Notes: generated by a model from the sequence alone, not told the origin. DNA of 64,000 nucleotides from J054 sp963850255 (GCA_963850255.1 CAWKLL010000035.1:1-64000); one strand, 5' to 3'; shown: positions 24,875-32,988, counted from the first letter of the stretch. Numbers and translations are program-made.

Positions 24875-25696
24875 TTGCTGAACAGAAGAACAATACTGCA
24901 AGGCCTCGGCGGCGCGACGCTGGCAGCCAATACCCCGGCCTGGTCTGCCGGCCATAGCCTGGATCTGAACAAGCGGGCCGACTTTTTAACCGCCATCGCA
25001 AAAATGCGCGGTAGCACAGATGATCAGTTAGTCATTGGCTATGTGATCGGCGCGCGCTATGCCGTCGTGGACTACCAGGCGATTCCTATGATGGGGATTC
25101 TCGCCGGCACCTTCAGCCGTTACCGCCGTCTGGATGCGGAAACCTTCGAAGCACGTTCCATTGAAGTGGCGTATTTCACCGATATGCAGACCGGCAAGCT
25201 GCTCGAAACCTGGGATAACCCGGTAACCGGCAAGCGCGTCGAAGTCCAGCGTACACGCATGGGCCCGTCGACGATTCTGATGACGGCTGACGGTCTGCAG
25301 GTTGATGCCGTTGGCGGTATACGTCTCGAGCACTTTTTCCGTCCGGCCGTCGAGCAGGCCGGCGAAGTCTGGATTACTGAAGAAATTCGCGTCAACAGCC
25401 GGCCGCCGGATCGCAAGCCTTTCGTTTACAACGAGATGACCACCTACCAGGCCAATCGTGCTGACCTTAATGATCCGCAGCAGGCTGCGGTGCCGACGCG
25501 CGTGCAATACACCAGCGTAATTACCTTTCGCGACTGGATGGGTTTCGGCGACACGGAGGGCCTGACCAATGCACGCGGCATCGGTCGGCGCGCCGCACGG
25601 GTAGAAGACCTGCCGCCTTACTACCTGGAACTCACCGAGCGCTATCACCCGGACGTGCTCAACGATCCGCTGGCGGTGCTGGCTGCCGACAGCTGA
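24875..25696 (+). CDS. DUF1838 family Tat-exported protein
   Basis: 273 residues from TTG 24875, with AGGAG 7-8 nt upstream. The N-terminus LNRRTILQGLGGATLAANTP is a twin-arginine signal. The rest matches the DUF1838 pattern (AKMRGSTDDQLVIGYVIGARYAV, YFTDMQTGKLLETWDNPVTG, FVYNEMTTYQANRADL, FRDWMGF). The biochemical role is unknown; the beta-rich sequence resembles proteins that bind or convert hydrophobic small molecules. Only 1 bp separates it from the methyltransferase gene, so they are cotranscribed. Confidence 0.82.
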   Translation: MLNRRTILQGLGGATLAANTPAWSAGHSLDLNKRADFLTAIAKMRGSTDDQLVIGYVIGARYAVVDYQAIPMMGILAGTFSRYRRLDAETFEARSIEVAYFTDMQTGKLLETWDNPVTGKRVEVQRTRMGPSTILMTADGLQVDAVGGIRLEHFFRPAVEQAGEVWITEEIRVNSRPPDRKPFVYNEMTTYQANRADLNDPQQAAVPTRVQYTSVITFRDWMGFGDTEGLTNARGIGRRAARVEDLPPYYLELTERYHPDVLNDPLAVLAADS

Positions 25697-25697
25697 T

Positions 25698-26717
25698 ATG
25701 GCAGGGGGCGAGAGTCCGCAAGCCTTCCTGTTGCAACTCAGCGGGCAGCTGTTGCTGCTGCGCTGCGTGGGCGTAGCCGCTGACCTGCGGTTGGCTGATA
25801 AATTGAGCCATGGACCATTAAGCTGCGAGCAGCTGGCAGAAACTTCAGGCATCGCCCCTGGGCGACTGTTCCGGGTGCTGCGACTGCTGGCCAGCCACGA
25901 GATTTTCGCCGAACAGGCCGACGGGCGTTTTGCCCTCACTGCGCGCGCCGAATGCCTGCAGGAAGACCGTCCGGGTTCGCTCTGGCCGCTATTCTCGCGC
26001 GGCTGGCAGGACATCAGCTGGCAAGCCATCGGGGCTTTACCCGCCGCCTTGCGATCCGGCGAAACCGCCTTTGAACTGGCCCACGGCGCGGCCTTTTTTG
26101 ACTATCTCGCCGGCAACGCAGAGTCGGGTCAGGCTTTTGACCAGGCCATGGCGCTGGTTGCCGCTGCGGAAAATCCGGTGATTGCGGCGAATTTCGATTT
26201 CTCACGCTTTAGGTGCATTGCCGACATCGGCGGCGGGCGCGGCGGTTTGCTGGGGGCCATCCTGGCTGCGCATACGCAGCCTGAAGGCGTGCTTTTCGAT
26301 CAGCCCCAGGTACTGGAAGATCCGCGCGACCTGCTGGCTGCTGGGGTAGCAGAGCGTTGTCGACTGGTAGCCGGGGACTTCTTCAGCGCTGTGCCGGCCG
26401 GGGCTGAATTGTATGTATTGAAGCGAATCATCCACGACTGGGACGACGCGGACGCTATCCGGCTGCTGGGCAACTGCCGCGCAGCCCTGGGCGACAAGGG
26501 CCGGCTGGCCATCATCGATGCGGTAATGACGCCGGGAAATGCCCCGGATCCCAATAAGGGGACGGATGTCAGCCTGATGGTATTAACCGAAGGACGCGAG
26601 CGCACAGCCGAGGAATTCGCGCAATTGCTGCAATCGGCGGGCCTGCGCCTGGTGGCTATTCATGGGCTGCCGGCTCCGGCCAGCTTATCTATCATTGAAG
26701 CCGTTGCTGCAAGTTAA
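25698..26717 (+). CDS. SAM-dependent O-methyltransferase (acetylserotonin/COMT-like)
   Basis: 339-residue two-domain enzyme: an N-terminal winged-helix dimerisation domain (LADKLSHGPLSCEQLAETSG...LFRVLRLLAS) and a Rossmann methyltransferase domain with motif I IADIGGGRGGLLGAIL. The acidic VLFDQPQVL and GDFF motifs contact SAM, and IIHDWDDADAIRLLGNC carries the catalytic His of the plant-COMT/hydroxyneurosporene-methyltransferase family. It methylates a hydroxyl on an unknown small molecule. It is translated with the Tat-DUF1838 gene just upstream; the pair suggests a secondary or lipid-modifying step. Confidence 0.88.
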   Translation: MAGGESPQAFLLQLSGQLLLLRCVGVAADLRLADKLSHGPLSCEQLAETSGIAPGRLFRVLRLLASHEIFAEQADGRFALTARAECLQEDRPGSLWPLFSRGWQDISWQAIGALPAALRSGETAFELAHGAAFFDYLAGNAESGQAFDQAMALVAAAENPVIAANFDFSRFRCIADIGGGRGGLLGAILAAHTQPEGVLFDQPQVLEDPRDLLAAGVAERCRLVAGDFFSAVPAGAELYVLKRIIHDWDDADAIRLLGNCRAALGDKGRLAIIDAVMTPGNAPDPNKGTDVSLMVLTEGRERTAEEFAQLLQSAGLRLVAIHGLPAPASLSIIEAVAAS

Positions 26718-26748
26718 CTCGCGGCGCTGCTGCCGGTAGAATGCAGAG

Positions 26749-27060
26749 ATGCCCCGTGTACGCTACATAGCCGTCAACCCGCAAACAAGAAACCCCTTCC
26801 TTCAGCTGGTCGGCCTGGTGATCGGCCTGGGCACCCTGGCCATCGCGTTCGTATTCGGGGCTTTTCTGCTGGCAGCATTCCTTGGCCTGGGTTTGATCGC
26901 TGCGCTGTTCGTGTACCTGCGGCTTTGGTGGTTGCGGCGAAAGATGCGCGATGGCGGGCCCGGGGCAGGGCCTCAAGCCGGCCCTGGCGGGGGCGAGTTC
27001 ATCGAGACCGAGTACAGCGTCATTAATCGCTCGCGTCCGGAAAAAAGCGACGATGACTAG
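26749..27060 (+). CDS. Small membrane protein with Gly/Pro-rich tail
   Basis: 103 residues with two hydrophobic segments (about 18-38 and 40-60), a basic cluster (RLWWLRRKMR) and a Gly/Pro/acidic cytoplasmic tail ending EYSVINRSRPEKSDDD. I do not recognise the family. Its stop overlaps the next gene's ATG (27053), so the two are coupled and may work together at the membrane. Confidence 0.6.
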   Translation: MPRVRYIAVNPQTRNPFLQLVGLVIGLGTLAIAFVFGAFLLAAFLGLGLIAALFVYLRLWWLRRKMRDGGPGAGPQAGPGGGEFIETEYSVINRSRPEKSDDD

Positions 27061-27631
27061 CAGTATGGATCCGAAACGCCGCAAGCGTCGGCGCAATCGG
27101 CGAATCACTGTCGCGGTATTATTTTTTTCCACGGCCCTTAGCCTTGCCTGGTTTTTTGAATCCCAGGCCACCACCACCGTCTTGTTTGTGCGCTATGCCG
27201 ACCTGGCGGATAACGGCCAGGCCAATCCAGGTTTGTCGGCTGCTGGACGTCAGCGTGCTGAGGAGCTGGTCAGACTGCTGGCCGATGTCGACGTGGTTGC
27301 CGGCGTGGATGCGATCTTTGCAACACGCTTTCGAAACACCCAGGAAACGGCCGAGCCGCTGGCAAAGCAATTGAGTTTGCCGGTGCAGGTGGTGGATGCC
27401 AAAGACATCATCGGCCTGGCCGATCTGATTCTGAAAGAATACAAGGGCAAGATCGTGCTGGTGGTTACTGACCGCGATGCTTTGCCTGAGCTCATTGATG
27501 AATTCCATGGCAGTAAGAAATTACCGCAGATGGCCGATGGCGAACACGACAATCTCTACATTGTGAGTATTCCCTGGTACGGCAAAGTGAAGACGCTGCG
27601 CCTGCGCTATGGTCTGCCTTACCGACCCTGA
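27053..27631 (+). CDS. Membrane-anchored histidine-phosphatase-like protein lacking catalytic His
   Basis: 192 residues: a basic N-terminus (MDPKRRKRRRNRR) and one membrane anchor (ITVAVLFFSTALSLAWFF), then a SixA/phosphoglycerate-mutase-like domain. LFVRYADLADNGQANPGLSAAGRQRAEELVRLL aligns to the canonical RHG block, but the nucleophile His is Tyr. TRFRNTQETAEPLA matches the second Arg region. LVVTDRDALPELI stands where VVGHSNTVPELI is expected, so the second His is Asp. Both catalytic histidines are absent, predicting a pseudo-enzyme for binding or regulation. ATG 27053 overlaps the upstream stop; ATG 27065 is an alternative. Confidence 0.72.
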   Translation: MTSSMDPKRRKRRRNRRITVAVLFFSTALSLAWFFESQATTTVLFVRYADLADNGQANPGLSAAGRQRAEELVRLLADVDVVAGVDAIFATRFRNTQETAEPLAKQLSLPVQVVDAKDIIGLADLILKEYKGKIVLVVTDRDALPELIDEFHGSKKLPQMADGEHDNLYIVSIPWYGKVKTLRLRYGLPYRP

Positions 27632-27643
27632 TCAGTCATCCCG

Positions 27644-28060
27644 ATGCAGCAGTTTGAAATTGCCCTGCAGACCCGGGGCCGCGGCACGCATGATCTGACT
27701 GACCAGGTGCAGGAGCTGGTGAATAGCTCCGGGCTGCGTGTTGGCCTGTGCCAGGTATTCTGCCAGCACACCAGTGCCTCGCTGATGCTCTGCGAGAACG
27801 CCGATCCGGATGTGCGCGCCGATCTGGAATCCTTCATGCAGCGCCTGGTACCCGATGGCGATCCGATGTTTCGTCACATCGCCGAGGGTCCCGATGACAT
27901 GCCGGCGCACGTACGTACCCTGGTCACCCAGTCCGGACTCAGTCTGCCGATTCGCGACGGTCGCTGTGCGCTGGGTACCTGGCAGGGGATCTATCTGTGG
28001 GAGCACCGGCATAACGGGCATACGCGGCGCCTGCTGGTGACCCTGCTGGGCGAAGCCTGA
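27644..28060 (+). CDS. yjbQ: YjbQ family protein (UPF0047)
   Basis: 138-residue single-domain protein with the family signature CQHTSASLMLCENADPDVRADLE and the conserved HIAEGPDDMPAHVRTLV and GTWQGIYLWEHR blocks. E. coli YjbQ has weak secondary thiamine-phosphate synthase activity, but the physiological role is not settled. It is cytoplasmic. It follows the phosphatase-like gene by 12 bp. Confidence 0.92.
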   Translation: MQQFEIALQTRGRGTHDLTDQVQELVNSSGLRVGLCQVFCQHTSASLMLCENADPDVRADLESFMQRLVPDGDPMFRHIAEGPDDMPAHVRTLVTQSGLSLPIRDGRCALGTWQGIYLWEHRHNGHTRRLLVTLLGEA

Positions 28061-28120
28061 ACTATTCGGGACGTGATCTGCCGCCGCCGCCGCCGCGTTT
28101 CATTGGGTTATTCTGACTAT

Positions 28121-28609
28121 ATGCGCGACGCAACCCTGTGCGAAAACCCGTGGCTTGCAGTAGTTCTGATAGCAGGACTGCTGTCTGCCTGCGCGCCTGA
28201 CGCCGGCAGCGATGCGACCGCGGAGCCGAGTGTGCCGGGGCGCTGGTACACCGCCAGCCAGCTGGAATCGGGGCGGGCAACCTTTCAGACCCACTGTGCC
28301 GGCTGCCACGGTCTGCAGGCGCAGGGCACTGCAGACTGGAAGCAGCGTGACGCAGCGGGCAACCTGCCGCCACCTCCGCTAAATGGCAGCGCCCACGCCT
28401 GGCACCATCCGCTTGCCCAGCTAACCGACTACGTCCTCGCCGGTGGGGTCCCCCTGGGCGGAACCATGCCGGGTTTCGCCGGCGTACTCGACCAGCCGCA
28501 GGCCACTGCCGCCGTCGCCTATTTCCAGTCGTTCTGGGATCAAGATATCTATGCGCGCTGGATATCCATGTATCCGGTCCAGACTGGTAGCGAATCCGCC
28601 GCGCTCTGA
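28121..28609 (+). CDS. Monohaem cytochrome c lipoprotein
   Basis: About 162 residues from ATG 28121 (MRDATLCENPWLAVVLIAGL). Lipobox LLSAC gives a lipid-anchored periplasmic protein. The single haem site is CAGCH in the run RATFQTHCAGCHGLQAQG, with a candidate axial Met in GGTMPGF. A small class I c-type electron carrier. An upstream in-frame extension passes through a GCC-repeat tract and is not believed. It abuts the next membrane-protein gene (stop 28609, ATG 28610), so they are coupled. Confidence 0.87.
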   Translation: MRDATLCENPWLAVVLIAGLLSACAPDAGSDATAEPSVPGRWYTASQLESGRATFQTHCAGCHGLQAQGTADWKQRDAAGNLPPPPLNGSAHAWHHPLAQLTDYVLAGGVPLGGTMPGFAGVLDQPQATAAVAYFQSFWDQDIYARWISMYPVQTGSESAAL

Positions 28610-29047
28610 ATGAGCATGGAGCGGGTTGTATTGATTCGTTGGCTGGTGTGGGCGTACTGGCTGATCGGCAGTCTCGATGTAGCCGCTGCCATGTTTCTTA
28701 GTGACTATTTACCAGACCCGTTGCTTGCCTGGCAGCAGGCACAGGCCGCGCTGAACACGGGCCCCGCGAGCTGGCTAAGCGGAGGCTGGATGATACTGCT
28801 GTTGCTGGGTCTGATCGTTGGCAGCCTGGGAGTCCTGCAGCTGCGCAACTGGGGTCGCTGGCTGTTCGCTGCTACCAACCTGCTGATGTTCCTGTCCTAT
28901 CCGTTGTTGAGCGCGATGGTATATACGTGGTTCGGCGGTTTGTTCGCCGATTTATCGCTGGTCCTTACCGGCGCGATTCTGGTCTTGTGCTTCGGACCCG
29001 CTGCCAGCGTGCTGTTTGTAGAGACTGACGTGCCAACAAAAGACTGA
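28610..29047 (+). CDS. Four-helix membrane protein of unknown function
   Basis: 145 residues with four hydrophobic segments (about 8-28, 58-78, 83-103, 110-133). The start follows the cytochrome c stop directly. No conserved family is recognised. The pairing suggests an envelope redox role, but nothing in the sequence (no haem or metal motif) proves it. It ends 93 bp before tRNA-Arg. Confidence 0.6.
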   Translation: MSMERVVLIRWLVWAYWLIGSLDVAAAMFLSDYLPDPLLAWQQAQAALNTGPASWLSGGWMILLLLGLIVGSLGVLQLRNWGRWLFAATNLLMFLSYPLLSAMVYTWFGGLFADLSLVLTGAILVLCFGPAASVLFVETDVPTKD

Positions 29048-29140
29048 CTTGTTGTTCGCGCAGGTGAGCAGGGCCGCGCGAGGATTCTGTGTATCGTCTA
29101 ACCAGCTTCTATACCGCGGACTTTGATAACCTAGCCGCCA

Positions 29141-29217
29141 GCCCCGGTAGCTCAGCTGGATAGAGCGTCCGCCTCCTAAGCGGAAGGTCCCAGGTTCGAA
29201 TCCTGGTCGGGGCACCA
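29141..29217 (+). tRNA. tRNA-Arg(CCU)
   Basis: 77-nt tRNA with encoded CCA: acceptor GCCCCGG/TCGGGGC, D-arm AGCTCAGCTGGATAGAGC. The anticodon stem-loop TCCGC-CTCCTAA-GCGGA has CCT in the loop, and the T-arm is CAGGTTCGAATCCTG. The last 51 nt plus 3 more are repeated exactly at 30836-30889. Confidence 0.97.
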
Positions 29218-29239
29218 ATCGCAAGCGCTTGAACAAGAA

Positions 29240-29262
29240 AAAGCCCCGCAGCGGCGGGGCTA
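29240..29262 (-). terminator. Intrinsic terminator of the VPLPA-CTERM gene
   Basis: Minus-strand hairpin AGCCCCGCC-GCT-GCGGGGCT followed by TTTTTC, 25 bp past the stop of the reverse-strand gene at 29287. It may also limit read-through from tRNA-Arg. Confidence 0.82.
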
Positions 29263-29286
29263 GTCTTTATCTTTCCTGTTGCTGGA

Positions 29287-29961
29287 TCAGGCGACGCGTT
29301 TTCTGAACAGGGACAGCGGCACGAGTGCACCAAGCATCAGGATCAGGGCACCAGGTAGCGGGACAACCGTGAACGAGGTGTCGTCGACAAAGGCCACATT
29401 TAAGCCGGCGGGGCCGGTCTCGCTCTGGAGAGCGAATACCAAGGTCGCTAGGTCGGCCCCGGGTGGCACGATCCCTGACAAAAAGAACTGCTCGTAGCTT
29501 TCGCTGGGCGTCGGTGTGAGGTTGCCCGTCCGGCCGATCTCCACACCGCTGGCAGAATCAAACCACTCAATGCGGATCTGGACGCCAGAATCAATGGAGC
29601 CGCCCTGGGAAGCACCCGCCAGCCAACCTCTAAACTCCACCGGCAGGCCGGGCGATAGATCGATAACCTGCTGCAGGACGCCGACGAAGGTACCTGAAAA
29701 ATCATTAATGTAGATTTCCAGTGATCGATCGCCGGTGCGTGGATTATTGTCGCTGGAAAAGGCACCCCAATTGACAACTGGCTCTGCGCGAAGATCGCCG
29801 AATCCCAGCCAGTTGAAATCAAAGGGTTGCTGCCCTTCGTAAACAATGTCTGACTCAAAACCCGGGTTGGACAGCAAGTTCTCGCCAATCGAAACAGCGG
29901 ACGCCGAGGTAGCGGCAAGCGCCAGCAAAAGCGCAGTGAAAATCGCTGTGACAGCTTTCAT
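29287..29961 (-). CDS. VPLPA/PEP-CTERM-type surface protein
   Basis: 224 residues: a Sec signal (MKAVTAIFTALLLALAATSA), a mature domain beginning NLLSNPGFESD typical of carbohydrate-binding-like jelly rolls, repeated beta-strand pattern (RSLEIYINDFSGTFVGVLQQ), and a C-terminal tripartite sorting signal VVPLPGALILMLGALVPL then FRKRVA. Such tails are cut by exosortases, and the proteins end up on the surface or in the EPS matrix. No exosortase gene lies in the window. The gene lies between tRNA-Arg and the copy of its 3' end, i.e. in a probable mobile cassette. Start chosen at the second ATG. Confidence 0.85.
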   Translation of the reverse strand: MKAVTAIFTALLLALAATSASAVSIGENLLSNPGFESDIVYEGQQPFDFNWLGFGDLRAEPVVNWGAFSSDNNPRTGDRSLEIYINDFSGTFVGVLQQVIDLSPGLPVEFRGWLAGASQGGSIDSGVQIRIEWFDSASGVEIGRTGNLTPTPSESYEQFFLSGIVPPGADLATLVFALQSETGPAGLNVAFVDDTSFTVVPLPGALILMLGALVPLSLFRKRVA

Positions 29962-30024
29962 CAAGGTGTTCCCCTTGTTTTTCTAAACATTTTTTCAAGA
30001 TCACAATCACCCAAGGAAATTTCA

Positions 30025-30621
30025 ATGTCAATTGTGCATTTACATAACGTCGACCTTTCGAGAACTGAGTTAATCCAATACAGCGGCAATACGACGGTTA
30101 CCGAGGCAATCTATTCTCGACCAGCCGCTCATTCCCCAACTTCCGGAGAATATATGTTCGCTCTGGTCATCGGAGAACCTTTCAGCCTAGTAGCTCTCCG
30201 GCAATCCGCGGGCGGTTCATCTGTAATTGTTTCGTGCGAAAGATATTGAAGGGATGGCGCCCCTGGAGCGCCGGTCCAGGTTTTGCTGGTTCTCGGATTG
30301 GGGCTGATTAGCAATTGGCAGAATAACATTAACAAATATTTTCCACTTTCGGCATCTGTTGGAGATACGGACCTGCTCATAACTACGAACAACTTTTATG
30401 TTGGCGGCTTTGGTCAATTCCGGGTTCAGAGAGATATAGGAGAACTAAATGTCTGTGTCGTGGCTGGAACGGGGGGTAGCACGTGCATCGTTGCATCTAA
30501 TGATGTAGGAAGGGTCAACAATAACCCTGGTAGCTGGTCAATTATCCCCATCCCCGCAGCCGCCTGGCTTTTCGGCTCGGCGCTAGGGCTGTTGGGGTGG
30601 TCGAGGCGCAGAGCCTTCTGA
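30025..30621 (+). pseudogene. VPxPA-CTERM protein remnant with in-frame stop
   Basis: One frame runs from ATG 30025 to the stop at 30621 with a single in-frame TGA at 30247-30249. The last part ends PGSWSIIPIPAAAWLFGSAL followed by GLLGWSRRRAF, a PxPA-hydrophobic-basic sorting tail nearly the same as at 13560. No signal peptide is found at the N-terminus, and the segment is AT-richer than its surroundings. It is therefore probably a 5'-truncated, decayed gene, although a short real gene with a later start (30283 onward) cannot be excluded. Confidence 0.6.
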
Positions 30622-30642
30622 ACGGAACGAACTGAGACAGAA

Positions 30643-30668
30643 GACCCGGCCCGCGTGCCGGGTTTTTC
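30643..30668 (+). terminator. Intrinsic terminator after VPxPA remnant
   Basis: GACCCGGC-CCGCGT-GCCGGGTT hairpin followed by TTTT, 23 bp past the 30621 stop. Confidence 0.8.
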
Positions 30669-30835
30669 TTGTCTTGGGCTGCGGACGCTGAGACGTATTC
30701 GTTTTCGCAGGCAGCATTCCCAAAAAGGCGGACGGACAAAATGTCCTACGGGGGTGCAAATAGGGTGCAAAGCCCTTTTTAGTGAGGTAAAAAATCACTA
30801 TAGACAGTGTATTAGGGGTACGCGTGTCCGCCTCC

Positions 30836-30889
30836 TAAGCGGAAGGTCCCAGGTTCGAATCCTGGTCGGGGCACCAATCTGGATCTGGC
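30836..30889 (+). repeat. Exact copy of tRNA-Arg 3' part (putative att site)
   Basis: 54 nt identical to 29167-29220: anticodon arm, variable and T-arms, acceptor 3' strand, CCA and the following ATC. The 5' half of the tRNA is missing, so it is not a gene. A 3'-tRNA duplication in direct orientation is the classic footprint of tyrosine-integrase insertion. The preceding bases contain two spaced GGGTGCAAA repeats (30750-30772), as often seen near element ends. No integrase gene remains. Confidence 0.88.
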
Positions 30890-30996
30890 CGCGCTGATCG
30901 CCGCGACGCCCGTCATCGCTCGGAACAGGAATTGCTCGTAGCGCGACCGCAGAGGACAGCACGAGCAAGCTGCATGTATTCAGCCGCCTGGGGCGA

Positions 30997-32988
30997 CTAG
31001 TGCTGCGTGACTTCGTCACTGCCTGTCGGCGGCTGAGTCTCTCGATGAGACTGCCTGATTTTGTAGCCGAATACTGGAAACAGGCTGACGCAAAGGAGTG
31101 TGACGATCCAGCGTGGGGTCGTGGCCATGCGCGTCTGCCAGGCAATATCCGGTTTGATCGTCACGCGGCCGACATTGAAGCGACTTGGATTGCCGCTGAT
31201 GGAGTGTTGCATGCTGACATCGACCTCCTGGTCGCTATACCACTGCAATTCCGGGTCGCCGATGCCGCAGTGATCAAAGATATCTGCCACTGTGCTGCGC
31301 GGCTCGTTACAGAAATCCTCGTAGCGCACGGCCAGGTAGTTCGCCCGGCGTCGCCAGCGAAACAGCAGTCCCAGCAGGTTGAATCCCGCCCAGTACAGGC
31401 CGCTTTTCAGGCCGGAGTAACGCGGCAGCATTTCGTCGGCTGCTTCTTTGCTGGCGCGCTTGCGCGACCAGGAATAGGCCACCGCACGCGGGTCGCGAAT
31501 CAGGTGAATGAAATAGAGATCGACGTTCTCGTTGGTGAGCAGATTAAGCGCGTAGGGCGGTGTCTTGGAGGCGTCGATAATGATATCTGCATCAGCGACA
31601 GCGCCAATACTGTTGTAGAGGCTATCGAGGATCGCGGTTTCTTCGAAACGGCGGCGTCGATAGCGTCGGCCGCCGGCCGTCAGCATGGCGATCAATTGCG
31701 ACAAGGTTGCGTCACTGCCCACGCGCTCGGCGTAGCGGCGGCCCGTCTCGGGATTCGCACTGAGGCTGGCGTGATTGAGGACGGTGGACCAATACTGGCA
31801 GCTGTCGAATGCTTCGCCGCAGCCGCACAGCTTGTTTTCAACCATGCCGCGATCCCACAAGTAACGGAGCTCGCCGACGGAAACAGCTTTCGGGCTTGAA
31901 CCCAGTATGTTGGCCAGCAAACTACTGCCGCTGCGTCCCCAGCCGCCGATGTAAATCACTTTGCGACGGGGCGCAGCACTGTCTCTTTGCCGTTGACCGT
32001 CTGCCTGCTCGCGCACCTGTGGGAGTTTTCCGAACAGCTGCAATTTCAGCCAGCGAACGACGCCATGGATCTGCGGTACCGCCTGTCCGCATACATCAAT
32101 CAGCAGGCGGCCGATATTCCAATCCACCAGCCACCAGTGACGCAGGACAGATTGGCAGCGACGAAGCTCTGCCGGATCCCGTACATGGCGGGTTACGGCC
32201 TCACGGTAGTCCTGGAAAAGTCTCCAGGTCGGATTGGCCATGCTGCCGACGGCTGAACCGGAATGCCAGCTTTGCCATTGCCTGGGCGCGACGGCGCGCA
32301 CAAAGCGGTCGGGATGCTCGCGGTTCAGAAATAGGGGTTCCGGGACTTTCAGGAAGCGACCGAGCAGAGACATTTCTGCCAGCATGGCCCGGTCGCCACC
32401 ATAGTAGGCGCCGTGTTGCTGGCTGCTGCGTAATGCTGCCGTGCGCATGACGCCGAACATATCGGTGCACAGATGTCGGTTAAGGATTAACGCTGCGAGT
32501 CGCTCGTCGACGCGTGCCGAGGCGGCGCCTATTAATTCGCTATCGTAGGTCGCAATGGGCCGGTCATCGCCGTCGATAATTGTGACCAGGCTGTGACAAA
32601 GTACGGCATTGGGCTGCGCCAGGAGTGTATCGACGCAGCGGCGCAAGTAGCCGGGCGCCAGCAAGTCATCGTGTGCCGCCCACTTGAATAATTCGCCGCG
32701 AGCCAGCTCCAGGCAGCGATTAAAATTCGGTGCCGCGCCGATATTCTCAGCATTCCGATAGTAGCGAATGCGCGAGTCGCGGTCCTGATAGTCCTGACAG
32801 ATTTCGGCGGTACGGTCGCCGGAAGCGTTGTCGCAAATAATGAGTTCGAAATCCTCGAAGTCCTGAGCGAGGATGGAATCGAGGGCTCGTGCAAGGTAGT
32901 TCTCGCCGTTGCAAACCGGCAGGCCAATACTCAGCAAGGGCGGTTGGCCGCCCCGGGTGATTCTAGCTGCTGCCTCGTTGCTGCTCAT
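30997..32988 (-). CDS. GT2 glycosyltransferase fused to a sulfotransferase
   Basis: 663 residues. Residues ~20-250 form a GT-A family 2 domain: LLSIGLPVCNGENYLARALD, LIICDNASGDRT and AAHDDLLAPGY (the DDL in the DXD position). After a helical linker, residues ~340-620 form a PAPS-dependent sulfotransferase: 5'-phosphosulfate loop IYIGGWGRSGSSLLANILGS and 3'-phosphate site IIDASKTPPYALNLL, with IRDPRAVAYSW and the downstream YEDFCNEP. One chain therefore adds a sugar and sulfates a glycan. It is the last gene of a four-gene minus-strand operon and starts 26 bp inside the cytidylyltransferase gene. Confidence 0.86.
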   Translation of the reverse strand: MSSNEAAARITRGGQPPLLSIGLPVCNGENYLARALDSILAQDFEDFELIICDNASGDRTAEICQDYQDRDSRIRYYRNAENIGAAPNFNRCLELARGELFKWAAHDDLLAPGYLRRCVDTLLAQPNAVLCHSLVTIIDGDDRPIATYDSELIGAASARVDERLAALILNRHLCTDMFGVMRTAALRSSQQHGAYYGGDRAMLAEMSLLGRFLKVPEPLFLNREHPDRFVRAVAPRQWQSWHSGSAVGSMANPTWRLFQDYREAVTRHVRDPAELRRCQSVLRHWWLVDWNIGRLLIDVCGQAVPQIHGVVRWLKLQLFGKLPQVREQADGQRQRDSAAPRRKVIYIGGWGRSGSSLLANILGSSPKAVSVGELRYLWDRGMVENKLCGCGEAFDSCQYWSTVLNHASLSANPETGRRYAERVGSDATLSQLIAMLTAGGRRYRRRRFEETAILDSLYNSIGAVADADIIIDASKTPPYALNLLTNENVDLYFIHLIRDPRAVAYSWSRKRASKEAADEMLPRYSGLKSGLYWAGFNLLGLLFRWRRRANYLAVRYEDFCNEPRSTVADIFDHCGIGDPELQWYSDQEVDVSMQHSISGNPSRFNVGRVTIKPDIAWQTRMATTPRWIVTLLCVSLFPVFGYKIRQSHRETQPPTGSDEVTQH

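Noticed and set aside
28080..28096. CCG/GCC trinucleotide tract before the cytochrome c gene
   Set aside because: Only about five units in a GC-rich genome; no sign of a variable repeat or regulatory function.
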